A stretch of DNA of 64,000 bases, from assembly GCA_965140555.1 (NCBI GenBank), contig OZ223259.1:1674001-1738000 (forward strand). The letters are read 5' to 3'. Position 1 is the first letter of the stretch, and every line of letters starts with the position of its first letter. The position numbers and the translations under genes were made by a program. Positions 1 through 8,976 of the stretch are shown here, one piece after another. The notes below the pieces were generated by a model. The model was given only the letters and a program-made list of their open reading frames with translations, did not search any database and was not told where the DNA came from. The DNA comes from UBA1351 sp965140555. Its GTDB lineage: Bacteria > Bacillota > Clostridia > Lachnospirales > Vallitaleaceae.

Positions 1-381
1 TTCTACTTCTTGTATTTGGTAGCTTAGTTTCAGATATTCTCTGAAACTATGAATATGCAAATCCATGTCCATTATATCCCCATCATCTTGTGTAACTTCA
101 TAGGATTCAATCTGTGTTTCTCGAATCCCTTCATCAAATAGTTTGCCCAACACTTTTTCTACATCTGAATAGTAGGACTTATCCACTTTGACTATTACAT
201 GCTCAATGCTTTCATCTTCGTTCTTAAACTGTTCTCCCTCACCTTGCATTGAAAAATAGAATCCACTAATGATTAAAAACAACCCAATAATCAATACGGA
301 TATAATCAGATTGAGAATGGTATGTTTCAAATTTCGCCACATCGATTGTATGCCCATCTTTACTAATTCGATTCTTTTCAT
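1..381 (-). CDS. FtsX-like ABC permease, N-terminal part (cut by window edge)
   Basis: The frame opens at an ATG at 381-379 and runs off the left edge, giving 127 residues. It starts with a basic stretch (MKRIELVKMGIQSMWRN) followed by one membrane segment at about residues 18-38 and then a polar extracytoplasmic region. This is the usual entry of a MacB/FtsX-type permease. Its start codon overlaps the stop of the upstream permease as ATGA, so translation is probably coupled and the two permeases probably form one transporter with the ATPase at 1651-2322. The conserved C-terminal membrane segments are outside the window, so the family call rests on context plus topology. Confidence 0.7.
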   Translation of the reverse strand, partial: MKRIELVKMGIQSMWRNLKHTILNLIISVLIIGLFLIISGFYFSMQGEGEQFKNEDESIEHVIVKVDKSYYSDVEKVLGKLFDEGIRETQIESYEVTQDDGDIMDMDLHIHSFREYLKLSYQIQEVE

Positions 382-1661
382 CCCTTTTTCCTCTTATATA
401 AAGCATCTATCGGCTGCACTTTTCTTATTTCTAAGCTGGCTATAACGCTTGCTAGCGCCGGTATTATAAATGAAATCGCAATGTTAATAAGAACGACTCC
501 ATATGGCATAATGATACGATATCGATTGGAGATAAGAGCTGCCTTATTGACAATTAATGCGTTGCCTCCAAGAATAACGATTGCAGATACAATACCTATA
601 CTGATAAAGCTTATTGCACCAATCAACAGATTTTCATAAAGAATAATTCGAACAAGCTGTCCCTGGGTATACCCTACCACCTGTAGCATTCCAAGTTCCT
701 GCCTTCTATCATGGATCGATTTATATACGGACACCCCAATCAACAATCCACCTATGAGAAAAATTATACCAGCAACAATGGTTCCCATTTTAAGTATAAT
801 CTGGCTGATTTTTTCAGTAGGACCCATTGTAGCAACCGTTGAAGAATCAAACCCCGCTTCTACAAGTTCATTTTGAACGCTCTGAACGTTTTCGAAGGTG
901 TCCACTTCTATGTTATATGTTCTATTGTAATCCTTTGTTAAACCTATATCATAGCGATCCATATTTCCCTGCATCTCTTCCATATCTTCATAGGGTATAA
1001 TTATCGAATTCGGCGTATAAAATTCCATTAATAAATCATAGGTTCCGACGACTTCAAACGTATAATCAAACGTTTTTATCACTTCGTCCGAATCCTTGCT
1101 GTAATCTTTTGCATAATAGTGAAGCGTTAATTCTTGACCGATGAGAGAACTTCCATCAATATATGTATCTCCTTTGCCCCAAAAATCAAAGCTAAAGGTA
1201 TCCGCAGGGAGATATGTATCCGGCACTAATCCCACATGTGTTTCTCCTTCTTCGAACTTTCTACCGGCTATAATCTGCTTATCATATGCCTTTCTGTAAG
1301 AATATACATGCATAAGCCCTTTGGTATCATCATACTGGGAAGGTAATTCCGGTATCGATGACGGATCTAAAAATCCAACAGACCCATAATTCTGGTGAAA
1401 ACAATCTACAATACGAGGATCGTTTTTTACAACAGCATCAATACGCGGCTTTACGGTTGGGTCATCCACAAAAGTGTTTAATGAAAGAGTCCTATAAGGT
1501 AACGCCTGAAAAATGTATTTGTCCAAATATATGGTTGTTGAATGTGAATACGTAAAACTCCCCAAAAGACATAATTGGGCTAAAAATAAAATAAAAATAC
1601 TTGACAGAGTGTATTTTTTACGTCGTTTTAAGTTAGATAATACAATAAATCTAGTTCGCAT
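378..1661 (-). CDS. FtsX-like ABC transporter permease
   Basis: 427 residues. One membrane segment lies at about 17-37, followed by an extracytoplasmic domain to about 285 and three C-terminal segments at about 291-311, 338-362 and 385-410. This is the four-helix topology of MacB/LolE-family permeases. The cytoplasmic loop after the second helix has the family's short 'RRQELGMLQVVG' type motif, which contacts the ATPase. The gene overlaps the ATPase gene by 11 nt and the next permease by 4 nt, so all three are one transcription unit. Such systems are mechanotransmitters or peptide-resistance pumps rather than importers. The substrate cannot be told from the sequence. Confidence 0.85.
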   Translation of the reverse strand: MRTRFIVLSNLKRRKKYTLSSIFILFLAQLCLLGSFTYSHSTTIYLDKYIFQALPYRTLSLNTFVDDPTVKPRIDAVVKNDPRIVDCFHQNYGSVGFLDPSSIPELPSQYDDTKGLMHVYSYRKAYDKQIIAGRKFEEGETHVGLVPDTYLPADTFSFDFWGKGDTYIDGSSLIGQELTLHYYAKDYSKDSDEVIKTFDYTFEVVGTYDLLMEFYTPNSIIIPYEDMEEMQGNMDRYDIGLTKDYNRTYNIEVDTFENVQSVQNELVEAGFDSSTVATMGPTEKISQIILKMGTIVAGIIFLIGGLLIGVSVYKSIHDRRQELGMLQVVGYTQGQLVRIILYENLLIGAISFISIGIVSAIVILGGNALIVNKAALISNRYRIIMPYGVVLINIAISFIIPALASVIASLEIRKVQPIDALYKRKKG

Positions 1662-2322
1662 TTTGATACCTCGCTAGCTTCCCTTCATTCATCTTGTAGA
1701 GGGTATCAACGTACTCTTCAATGAGTGGATTATGGGATATGATAATGACTGTTTTATCCTTATTCGCCAAATCTCTCAAATATTCAAATACGGTCTTCTC
1801 ACTTTGTACATCTAAGTTACCTGTCGGTTCATCTGCCAATATAACATCCGGATTATTTGCCAAGGCTCTCGCCAACGCCACCCTTTGCTTCTCTCCTCCT
1901 GATAATTCGGAAGGAAGATGGTCTATTCTCTCCTCCAAACCAAATGTTGTCAACAATGCCACTGCTCTTTCCTTCATATCTTTCTTTTGTATTTCAGGAT
2001 TAATTAGCATCGGCAACATAACATTCTCATAGGCCTTCATTGTCGGATTAAGGTGGAAATCCTGAAATACAAAACCCATTTTTTTCATCCGAATTTGAGC
2101 CTTCTGATGAGAACTTAACTTTCCGACTTCTTGCTCATCAATGTATAACTTACCTTCTGTTGGTGCATCTAATAGACCTAACAAACTTAAAAGTGTTGTT
2201 TTGCCCGAACCCGAACGCCCTAATATTCCATAGAAGTTTCCCTTCTCTATGGATACTGTGACTTGGTCCACTGCCTTAATATGCTTGAATTGTTTGGATA
2301 AATTCTCTGTTCTTATCATCAT
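1651..2322 (-). CDS. ABC transporter ATP-binding protein (LolD/MacB type)
   Basis: 223 residues with a complete nucleotide-binding domain. The Walker A GRSGSGKTT is at about 35-43, the Q-loop is in FVFQDF, the signature is LSGGEKQRVALARAL, the Walker B is VILADEPTGNLD and the H-loop is in IIISHNP. The DEPTGNLD form is typical of ATPases that partner FtsX-like permeases. It is the first gene of the operon read leftward. Two in-frame ATGs are adjacent (2322 and 2319); GAGGTAGGT upstream serves as the ribosome site. It probably energises the two following permeases. Confidence 0.92.
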   Translation of the reverse strand: MMIRTENLSKQFKHIKAVDQVTVSIEKGNFYGILGRSGSGKTTLLSLLGLLDAPTEGKLYIDEQEVGKLSSHQKAQIRMKKMGFVFQDFHLNPTMKAYENVMLPMLINPEIQKKDMKERAVALLTTFGLEERIDHLPSELSGGEKQRVALARALANNPDVILADEPTGNLDVQSEKTVFEYLRDLANKDKTVIIISHNPLIEEYVDTLYKMNEGKLARYQNAN

Positions 2323-2414
2323 ATACCTACCTCATCCATTTTTATCTATTATACTCCTCAAAAATGCTAACCCTTTAATTGTCATATAATTTTTCGAAAA
2401 ATGATTGTACTTCT

Positions 2415-3059
2415 TTATAACTTGAACGTATCCATGATCGCTTCCTTTTGTTCAATTCTTTCAACGCCATCATTTTTAAAATCGAAAAATATCCCAAAAC
2501 AGGCTTCTAATACCCATTGCACATCTACATATTTTGAAAAATAGTAATCGTTTGTTTCTCCCCCTTGATCTTCACGTGACATATCGCGAAACAATTCTTT
2601 AGCCTGCTCGTAATAGTCCTGTGCCTTTTCAAAATCAAAGAACAAACAAATATCACCTAATAATTCCAGATTAAAGGGTAATGTTCTTTCATTGCTTGGT
2701 AATTTTTTTAAGGCTTCGAGTTCATCCAGTTGATACGTATAATTCAACAACGCTAAAGTTTTCGCATAGTCTTTCTGCCCATTTGCCACATAACAACAGC
2801 AGCTTATATTAAGTAGCATGGCATTTATAAAGCTAAGAGAATGATTCGTCTCTCCTAATAATTTATACATACTTCTATTCATTATAGCTACTGCTTCATA
2901 AACACTTGCAACAGTACTATATTTTTTGTTATTTATATAGGGCTCTATCCATTCCAGTAATTCATCACTCATATCGGAAATTGTATCCCTTTTCTCTTGC
3001 GCCAATAAAAACGGAATATTTCGGTTTATTTGTTCCATTAGTTGTCTATATGCTTTCAC
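2415..3059 (-). CDS. Hypothetical helical (TPR-like) protein
   Basis: 214 residues with a GTG start preceded by AAAGGAAT. I do not recognise the family. The sequence is almost all helical, with repeating aromatic/leucine pairs and a stretch resembling TPR units (YAKTLALLNYTYQLDEL and then FEKAQDYYEQAKELFRDM). There is no signal peptide and no membrane segment, so it is probably cytoplasmic. It lies 92 nt upstream of the ABC operon on the same strand. TPR-like proteins next to FtsX-type ABC systems can be regulators, but nothing here shows a DNA-binding domain. It could be the remnant C-terminal half of a larger XRE-TPR regulator. Confidence 0.6.
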   Translation of the reverse strand: MKAYRQLMEQINRNIPFLLAQEKRDTISDMSDELLEWIEPYINNKKYSTVASVYEAVAIMNRSMYKLLGETNHSLSFINAMLLNISCCCYVANGQKDYAKTLALLNYTYQLDELEALKKLPSNERTLPFNLELLGDICLFFDFEKAQDYYEQAKELFRDMSREDQGGETNDYYFSKYVDVQWVLEACFGIFFDFKNDGVERIEQKEAIMDTFKL

Positions 3060-3193
3060 TTATTTATTCCTTTCATCGTTTATTTCTTTCAGATATGTCT
3101 GAAACCCTAAAATTGCTTTTTTAAGCTGAATTTGCATTTTTCCACTATTATTTATCCACAAAAATCTTCATCTATTTAATATGTACCTCATAT

Positions 3194-3245
3194 CTAGTGT
3201 GCTGTCCCCCTTATATTGGTGCAAATGATGCTATTGGGAAAGCTA
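3194..3245. repeat. Truncated copy of the lipoprotein-array inverted-repeat element
   Basis: The segment reads TACCTCATATCTAGTGTGCTG and then carries AAATGATGC. This matches the left end and inner part of the longer copies at 7379 and 8977. The right inverted repeat is missing. It sits just downstream of the IS-split lipoprotein gene, marking the left edge of the array. Confidence 0.45.
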
Positions 3246-3683
3246 TAAACACAATTTCTTTATTTTATCTCTAAAATATAATTCGTCCCATTAATATTTA
3301 AGTAATCCTCTTCTAAATCTTCATTTCCATCTTGTTGATAAAAAATACCTACATTATCATGCCTCATACAAAATTCTAATGCACTATTATATTTTTCACT
3401 ATCAATATTTAATTCTTTTAAATCAAATAGTTCCCTATTTTCACCTGTATCATAAAGACATTCATAACATATGTTATTATAAGTATATATTATACTGTCC
3501 TCTCTCAAATACCATCTGTTTGAAATAATCGGTACTGCATCTTCAATACTGTCATTTTTACTGATATTTAGAACCAATAATTTTCTCGTATCATTAAAAA
3601 CAATTACATGTTTCTCTTTAGTAAAGTATTCACTTTCCACCATTAAATCAGAAGAATATTTTTCACTTTCCCCAGATATTAAA

Positions 3684-3688
3684 TTTAA
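3684..3688. repeat. Target-site duplication, left copy (TTTAA)
   Basis: TTTAA directly precedes the left end of the IS and is repeated at 5343-5347 directly after the right end. Five-bp duplications fit IS1380-family insertion. Confidence 0.85.
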
Positions 3689-5342
3689 CCTGAATTATTC
3701 ATCCAGCCATGATCAACCTTAAAATTGACAGTAGGCCTCATTTTTAACCGAGTACAATCCTTAATTACGTATAGTTTCCCTAAAAAAGGGTAAACTAATC
3801 CTATAGATGTCACTTTTACGATTTTGAGTTGCCAATGTTCGTCAGTTACTCTTATTCCAGCTGTGGAAGCTGTCTTATGTTCTCAAGAGTTTCATAAAAT
3901 TGATCTTTATACGGACAACTACTGCATAGCTTGAAATGAATATATCTTGCTGCTTTTACGATTTTTGAAGCAATCTTGAGCAGCTTTAAACGAATGGTGT
4001 CGATCTGCATCTTTTTCATGCTCTTCGGTAAAACCAATCGTCTGAAACAGTTAAACAGATTGTAGGCCAACACATGCAGTTGTAGTCGGTTGGCATTGAC
4101 TACTTTGGGTTTGCTTCCAGTGGATGCGAATCCAAACCCTGACTTGCTTTCCTTGATGAAATTCTCCATGGTACCTCGATTACGGTAGTATCTTAGGATT
4201 TCTTCGGGTTTTAAGTCCATGTTAGTTACAATGAAGGAATACTGGGTTGTCAACTGGTTGAAAGGTTTCTCCGCTTTGACAACGACTCTGCGTGGATAGT
4301 CCCACTTGCTTGCTTTGTAATAAAATTCATCATAGCGGACAATATACCTTGTCATATCATTTTTCGTTGCTTCTATTATTTCATCATCAAGATGTTTGAC
4401 GTTTTTGTATAAAATGTTATTTGCCTTCAATCGAATAGCATAGGATACACCATTGGTTTCGCATTGCTTGTATAAATCAGGTGTCGCAAAACCACTGTCC
4501 CCACGTAAATACAGCTCAATTTCTGGGTACTCCTTGGCGTATTCATCAAGTAAAGGCTGCATGAAATCGACAACTCCAGTGGAACTGTAGTCGGTTCCAT
4601 CACGGAGTTCTGCTTTCAGCAGATCTCCGGTTAATCCGTCATAACACAACAATGGATGATAACCATGAGCGCTGTAATGATAGTTAAAAGCTTCACCTTC
4701 TTGTTTGCCATAGGTATTCAATAAGGTAGAGTCCAGATCAAGCAACACTTGCTTCGGACACTTTATTTTATAAGCGGAGGAACGCATTGCTTTTATGATA
4801 GCATCAAACTGTGGAAGAGTATCTTCATTCATACGGTTCCAGAATCTTGAGAGAGTTGGTTGTGAAGCAAGTGCCGTTTTACCGAGAATATTTTTAAACA
4901 CAGGTTCATTTGTAAGCTCATCAGCATCATCATCTTCAAAATAACCGGCGATAATCTGATATACCATTTGACAAAGGTTCTGATCATCGGTATGTCGACG
5001 ACTGGTCTTATCATCTGTTTTAAAGTTGCGGACATGCTTGTGTAAACCAAATTTGTGGGCAAATTCTTTGACTAGAAGTAGCCCGGAATCGGAGGATAAG
5101 TCGCCTCCTTCAAAATTTATTTTATTTTTACTATTGCTTTCTAATTGAAGTGCATTTAAACTAGACATATAAAGAGTTTCTCCTTTGTTTGGTTTTTGCT
5201 TAGTCACTTAAATTTTAACAAAGTTGGAACTCTTTTTCTATTGCTTTCTTTTCACTTTATAAGTGAAAAGAAAAAGTAATCAAAAACACTGTAACTACAC
5301 GGCTTCAAACGCCGTTAAACCAAACTGGATGAATAATTCAGG
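3689..5342 (-). mobile_element. IS1380-family insertion sequence, complete (1654 bp)
   Basis: The ends are perfect 18-bp inverted repeats: CCTGAATTATTCATCCAG at 3689-3706 and its reverse complement at 5325-5342. A single transposase gene on the minus strand fills the element. A 13-bp-stem hairpin (about 5246-5274) stands upstream of the transposase, and another (about 3771-3797) lies after it; such hairpins often limit read-through. The intact ends, intact transposase and exact 5-bp duplication indicate a recent insertion that may still be active. Confidence 0.93.
3852..5168 (-). CDS. IS1380-family DDE transposase
   Basis: 438 residues from the ATG at 5168 (MSSLNALQLES), a usual IS1380 N-terminus. 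A GTG start at 5207 is possible but less likely; AAAGGAG lies about 11 nt before the ATG. Acidic catalytic positions are visible in LLDLDSTLLNTYG, LRGDSGFATPDLY and NRGTMENFIKESKSGF (D, D, E), the last being the typical E-containing motif of the family. The length is normal and no frameshift is present, so the enzyme is likely functional. It cuts and joins the 18-bp ends described for the element. Confidence 0.93.
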   Translation of the reverse strand: MSSLNALQLESNSKNKINFEGGDLSSDSGLLLVKEFAHKFGLHKHVRNFKTDDKTSRRHTDDQNLCQMVYQIIAGYFEDDDADELTNEPVFKNILGKTALASQPTLSRFWNRMNEDTLPQFDAIIKAMRSSAYKIKCPKQVLLDLDSTLLNTYGKQEGEAFNYHYSAHGYHPLLCYDGLTGDLLKAELRDGTDYSSTGVVDFMQPLLDEYAKEYPEIELYLRGDSGFATPDLYKQCETNGVSYAIRLKANNILYKNVKHLDDEIIEATKNDMTRYIVRYDEFYYKASKWDYPRRVVVKAEKPFNQLTTQYSFIVTNMDLKPEEILRYYRNRGTMENFIKESKSGFGFASTGSKPKVVNANRLQLHVLAYNLFNCFRRLVLPKSMKKMQIDTIRLKLLKIASKIVKAARYIHFKLCSSCPYKDQFYETLENIRQLPQLE

Positions 5343-5347
5343 TTTAA
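5343..5347. repeat. Target-site duplication, right copy (TTTAA)
   Basis: This is the second copy of the 5-bp duplication, immediately outside the right inverted repeat. Merging it with 3684-3688 rejoins the split lipoprotein frame. Confidence 0.85.
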
Positions 5348-6143
5348 TTTTATTATACTCGGATAACCGCTATCCTCATATCCATTAAAAAGTACATTTG
5401 AGTCATCCACATATGCAATTTCATATTTTATTGCTTCTGCAACCTCCTCGGGAATCGAAAAATTATACGTATTTAATTCGGATTGTTCATCTACATCAAT
5501 ATGAATAATATTTAAACTGCTGTTATTTTTCACAAGTAATACACTCTGTTTAGTGATTGGATTTATTGAATAATCTAATACTTGGTTTTTTTCGTTATCA
5601 GCGTACATTTCTACTTGTTCTTTAGTTTCAGTATTATATAGAATATGACCTTCTATTAATAAAACACTATTATTCAGCCATACTATGGAATTATTAATAT
5701 CTGTTTTTGTAATCGTTGTAATGTGATTTTCATCATCATTTATTGATATTTCACCATAATTATTTTCATAATAGTAATTTGATAAATTCCATTTGATTAT
5801 TGCATTCATGTCATCGTATGGTGAATCTATTATCTCTTTATAATCAGTGTCTGTGAGGTTTTTATATATTATTATGTTTTCATTTTCATATACCTTTTCA
5901 TTTGATGATAAGGCATCAACTTCTTTAACACTAGATTCTTTAACTACTTCATTTTCTTTATTCGGAATTTCTATAGTATCTTCATCATCACCATTCATAT
6001 CTTCTATATTCTGATTTTTCTCAACTAAAGAGGACGCCCCACCATCCTTACATCCTACAAAAACTAGTAACATCAGCATTAATAACACCAGCATTTTTTT
6101 CATAATTATTCTCCTCTTCATCTTTATAATATTTACCTCATAT

Positions 6144-6198
6144 CTAGTGCACTGGCAGACTCATAATTAGTTCAAATATGAACATGTCAATACACTAA
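6144..6198. repeat. Short inverted-repeat element (55 bp, internally deleted MITE-like copy)
   Basis: The left arm CTAGTGCACTGGCAGACTCA and the right arm ATGAACATGTCAATACACTAA are diverged inverted repeats. They match the ends of the longer copies at 7379-7543 and 8193-8328, but almost all of the interior is missing. It lies between the start of the split lipoprotein and the end of the next one. Confidence 0.55.
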
Positions 6199-6213
6199 TA
6201 TCTTCTGTGATTT

Positions 6214-7338
6214 TTATTTTACTTTCATCAAATAAGAATGGCCATACATAGGACCTTCTTCTTCAAGTGTATCCGAATAATCAAAAATATAAATATTTTC
6301 ATCATGTAGATATATTGAACTTGCTATCTCTTGATGATCATGAAAAGACATCAAATCTAGTAATTCTATTTCATGTTCACTAGAAAATTCATAATAATAA
6401 AGTTTATCATCGTCCTTATTTATATAAAATAATCCTTGATTATCATTTGATACGATACAATCATACGCATAGACATCAAGTTTTGATATATTATTTTTTT
6501 TGTCATATAAAATAAATCCACTAGAACCAACACTTTTTAATAATATATAATTACTATTCTCTATAACCCTATCAATTAGATAATCTTCATCAATAACTGC
6601 CTTTTCTCCCGTTATCATATTTAAACTTATTAACTCTACCCTACTCGAATTTACAGGTATTGAAAAAATCAATTCTGTATCATTGTAAAAAGCCATACTA
6701 TAAAAGTCATAATAATATAAATTATCTATATCTTCCTCATATATTAAAACTGGCTCATTATCACTTACACTATAGCTATACACATTTACTGTCTTAAAAT
6801 CTTCTGATAATGTCATAAACGCCGCTTGCGTTAAGTCTTTATTTATTGCTGATGCAACATAATCGTCTACTTCTTCTTTAAAAAAATTTCTTCTTTCAAA
6901 AGGAGATTCGATATCAATCAATTGTTCACAACCTATTAGTACGGTTGTTTCATCGTACCAAATATACGTTTGATCGTTATCATCTTTTGACGCACCACCA
7001 ATTCTCAGATTTTCATCACCATTTATATACGCTTCACCATATGTTGTTAATGGCGTCAAGTTCCATTCAACTTTAATAAAATTGTCATTATACATTGAAT
7101 CAAAATAGAACGAATCTACTGCTTCTCCATTATCATAAATTACTACATTGTCATTTTCATAAACACTATCATTTTCACTGCTCGTTTCTCCAATTGTCTC
7201 ATTCTTTGTTACAAGAACTTCATCATCATTCATATCTTCCATACTCTGATTTTCTTCAACTAAAGAAGGCTCTTCCGTATCGTTGCACCCTACAAAAACT
7301 AACAGCATCACCGCTAATAACATCATAGTTTTTTTCAT
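6214..7338 (-). CDS. Lipoprotein with beta-propeller-like outer domain
   Basis: 374 residues from the ATG at 7338. The upstream in-frame ATG at 7356 reads through AGGAGAG, which is better seen as the ribosome site 7 nt before 7338. There is a short basic n-region, a hydrophobic core and lipobox VFVGC, so it should be acylated and anchored on the outer face of the membrane. A Glu/Asp-rich linker follows. The remaining ~300 residues are beta-rich with repeated short Y/W-containing strands (TYIWYDETTVLIG, SGFILYDKKNN, IYIFDYSD), as in TolB-like propellers. It is homologous along its length to the IS-split gene and to 9471-10577. No enzyme motif is seen and its role is unknown. Confidence 0.8.
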   Translation of the reverse strand: MKKTMMLLAVMLLVFVGCNDTEEPSLVEENQSMEDMNDDEVLVTKNETIGETSSENDSVYENDNVVIYDNGEAVDSFYFDSMYNDNFIKVEWNLTPLTTYGEAYINGDENLRIGGASKDDNDQTYIWYDETTVLIGCEQLIDIESPFERRNFFKEEVDDYVASAINKDLTQAAFMTLSEDFKTVNVYSYSVSDNEPVLIYEEDIDNLYYYDFYSMAFYNDTELIFSIPVNSSRVELISLNMITGEKAVIDEDYLIDRVIENSNYILLKSVGSSGFILYDKKNNISKLDVYAYDCIVSNDNQGLFYINKDDDKLYYYEFSSEHEIELLDLMSFHDHQEIASSIYLHDENIYIFDYSDTLEEEGPMYGHSYLMKVK

Positions 7339-7378
7339 AAATACTCTCCTCTTCATCTTTATAATATTTACCTCATAT

Positions 7379-7543
7379 CTAGTGTACTGGTATGTTTATA
7401 TTTGAATAAATGATGCAGACTGTTTTTTCATAGGCAAGGCGCTGGAATGAGGTAATGGGGTGCCATCGTCGATTGACAGCAACGATGTCCTATAGGAAAA
7501 CAAGCAAATGATTCGTCTGTTTATGAGCGTGTCAGTAAACTAA
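7379..7543. repeat. MITE-like inverted-repeat element, longest copy (165 bp)
   Basis: The left end CTAGTGTACTGGTATGTTTA pairs as an imperfect inverted repeat with the right end TTTATGAGCGTGTCAGTAAACTAA. The interior holds the stretch CATCGTCGATTGACAGCAACGATG, itself an inverted repeat. No open frame of useful size is present. Copies flank each short lipoprotein gene. No clear target duplication was found, which may reflect spread by segmental duplication rather than transposition. Confidence 0.6.
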
Positions 7544-7561
7544 TTTAGCTTCTAAGAGTAT

Positions 7562-8152
7562 TCAGTATTTTGTAGTATCTCTATATGCATAATCTAGACT
7601 CACTTTAACATCATCTAATATCATAGAATACAGATCATCTCCTTCATGATCTTCTAAATCTCCGTTTAATTTCGAATTTTCATCCCAATATATATATATT
7701 GCTTCATCCTTATCAAAATAAATAGAATATGCGTAACTACGATAATGAGTAACTTCAGAAAGTATTAAAACCCCAAATTCGTCATAATATAAATAGTATA
7801 TGCAAAGCTTCTCTTGCTCAGGCTCTATAAAAAAATATCGTCTTACCAATTCGTTTTGTATATAAAACTCTTCAAAATTCTCATATTCAGTAACAATCTG
7901 ATAGTCATTATTTTTTTTAATCCATGAAACCCTCTCATCAATTTTTTGAATAATTTCAGTATTATTAACTTTTACATTTTCATTATTAGATTCTTCAATT
8001 AACTCATTCTCTTTTTTTGGAACTTCAATAATATCTTCATCCTTCTTATCTTCAACTGTCTGTTGATGTTCAAGTAAAGAGGAAGACCCACCATCCTTAC
8101 ATCCTACAAAAACGAGTAACATCACCATTAATAACATCCGTATTTTTTTCAT
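7562..8152 (-). CDS. Short lipoprotein, tandem copy 1
   Basis: 196 residues from the ATG at 8152 (AGGAGAG 7 nt upstream; an alternative ATG at 8170 overlaps that site). Lipobox VFVGC and the linker GCKDGGSSSLLE are shared with the neighbouring lipoproteins. The outer domain of about 150 residues differs from the propeller-like paralogues. It is charged and aromatic (ENFEEFYIQNELVRRYFFI, DKDEAIYIYWDENS), and I do not recognise it. Counted from the upstream ATG, it differs from 8346-8936 at 13 of 202 positions, so the pair is a recent duplication. Confidence 0.8.
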   Translation of the reverse strand: MKKIRMLLMVMLLVFVGCKDGGSSSLLEHQQTVEDKKDEDIIEVPKKENELIEESNNENVKVNNTEIIQKIDERVSWIKKNNDYQIVTEYENFEEFYIQNELVRRYFFIEPEQEKLCIYYLYYDEFGVLILSEVTHYRSYAYSIYFDKDEAIYIYWDENSKLNGDLEDHEGDDLYSMILDDVKVSLDYAYRDTTKY

Positions 8153-8192
8153 AAATACTCTCCTCTTCATCTTTATAATATTTACCTCATAT

Positions 8193-8328
8193 CTAGTGTA
8201 CTGGTATGTTTATATTTGAAAGGCACCGGAATGAGGCGATGGGGGTGCCATCGTCGATTGACAGCAACGATGTCCTATAGGAAAACAGGCAAATGATTCG
8301 TCTGTTTATGAGCGTGCCAGTACACTAG
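8193..8328. repeat. MITE-like inverted-repeat element (136 bp)
   Basis: Ends CTAGTGTACTGGTATGTTTA and TTTATGAGCGTGCCAGTACACTAG form the best inverted pair of the family; the outer 12 bases match exactly. Relative to 7379-7543 it lacks an internal block of about 30 bp (TAAATGATGCAGACTG onwards). The flanks (CATAT on the left, TTTAGCTTCT on the right) are the same as for the 7379 copy, as expected if gene and element were duplicated together. Confidence 0.65.
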
Positions 8329-8345
8329 TTTAGCTTCTAGAGTAT

Positions 8346-8936
8346 TCAGTATTTTGCAGTATCTCTATATGCATAATCTAGACTCAATTTAACATCATCT
8401 AATATTATAGAATACAGATCATCTCCTTCATGATCTTCTAAATCTCCGTTTAATTTCGAATTTTCATCCCAATATATATATATTGCTTCATCCTTATCAA
8501 AATAAATAGAATATGCGTGACTACGATAATGAGTAACTTCAGAAAATATTAACCCCCCAAATTCGTCATAATATAAATAGTATATGCAAAGCTTCTCTTG
8601 CTCAGGCTCTATAAAAAAATATCGTCTTACCAATTCGTTTTGTATATAAAACTCTTCAAAATTCTCATATTCAGTAACAATCTGATAGTCATTATTTTTT
8701 TTAATCCATGAAACCCTCTCATCAATTTTTTGAATAATTTCAGTATTATTGACTTTTACATTTTCATTATTAGATTCTTCAATTAACTCATTCTCTTTTT
8801 CTGGAACTTCAATAATATCTTCATCATTCTTATCTTCAACTGTCTGTTGTTGTTCAAATAACGAGGAAGACCCACCATCCTTACATCCTACAAAAACGAG
8901 CAACATAATCATTAGTAACATCAGCATTTTTTTCAT
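8346..8936 (-). CDS. Short lipoprotein, tandem copy 2
   Basis: 196 residues from the ATG at 8936, with lipobox VFVGC, an acidic linker and the same unrecognised outer domain as 7562-8152. Substitutions are spread along the protein (signal peptide, linker and outer domain). No stop or frameshift separates the two copies, so both are probably still selected or the duplication is young. The duplicated unit is about 784 bp and includes the intergenic inverted-repeat element. Confidence 0.8.
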   Translation of the reverse strand: MKKMLMLLMIMLLVFVGCKDGGSSSLFEQQQTVEDKNDEDIIEVPEKENELIEESNNENVKVNNTEIIQKIDERVSWIKKNNDYQIVTEYENFEEFYIQNELVRRYFFIEPEQEKLCIYYLYYDEFGGLIFSEVTHYRSHAYSIYFDKDEAIYIYWDENSKLNGDLEDHEGDDLYSIILDDVKLSLDYAYRDTAKY

Positions 8937-8976
8937 AAATACTCTCCTCTTCATCTTTATAATATTTACCTCATAT

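Larger units (their letters stand above)
3260..6103 (-). pseudogene. Lipoprotein gene interrupted by an IS1380-family element
   Basis: The 5' part runs from 6103 to 5343 and the 3' part from 3688 to 3260. Removing the IS (3689-5342) and one copy of the 5-bp duplication TTTAA restores one open frame across the junction (..SIIKLN-LISGESEKYSS..), about 400 codons. That is close to the 375-residue paralogue next door. The product has a signal peptide with lipobox VFVGC, an acidic linker and a beta-rich outer domain; the restored C-terminus (NGTNYILEIK) resembles those of the paralogues. The first ATG (6121) lies inside the ribosome site AGGAG; the ATG at 6103, 7 nt after AGGAG, is the likelier start. 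The truncated product would run a few residues into the IS before a stop near 5315. Confidence 0.85.

Noticed and set aside
3260..3643. Independent 127-residue gene
   Set aside because: It is the 3' part of the IS-split lipoprotein; its first Met is internal to the rejoined frame and no ribosome site precedes it.
6104..6121. MKRR start codons for the cassette lipoproteins
   Set aside because: The first ATG overlaps the AGGAG that serves the second in-frame ATG/GTG. The signal peptide is normal from the second start, and the same geometry holds in all cassette genes.
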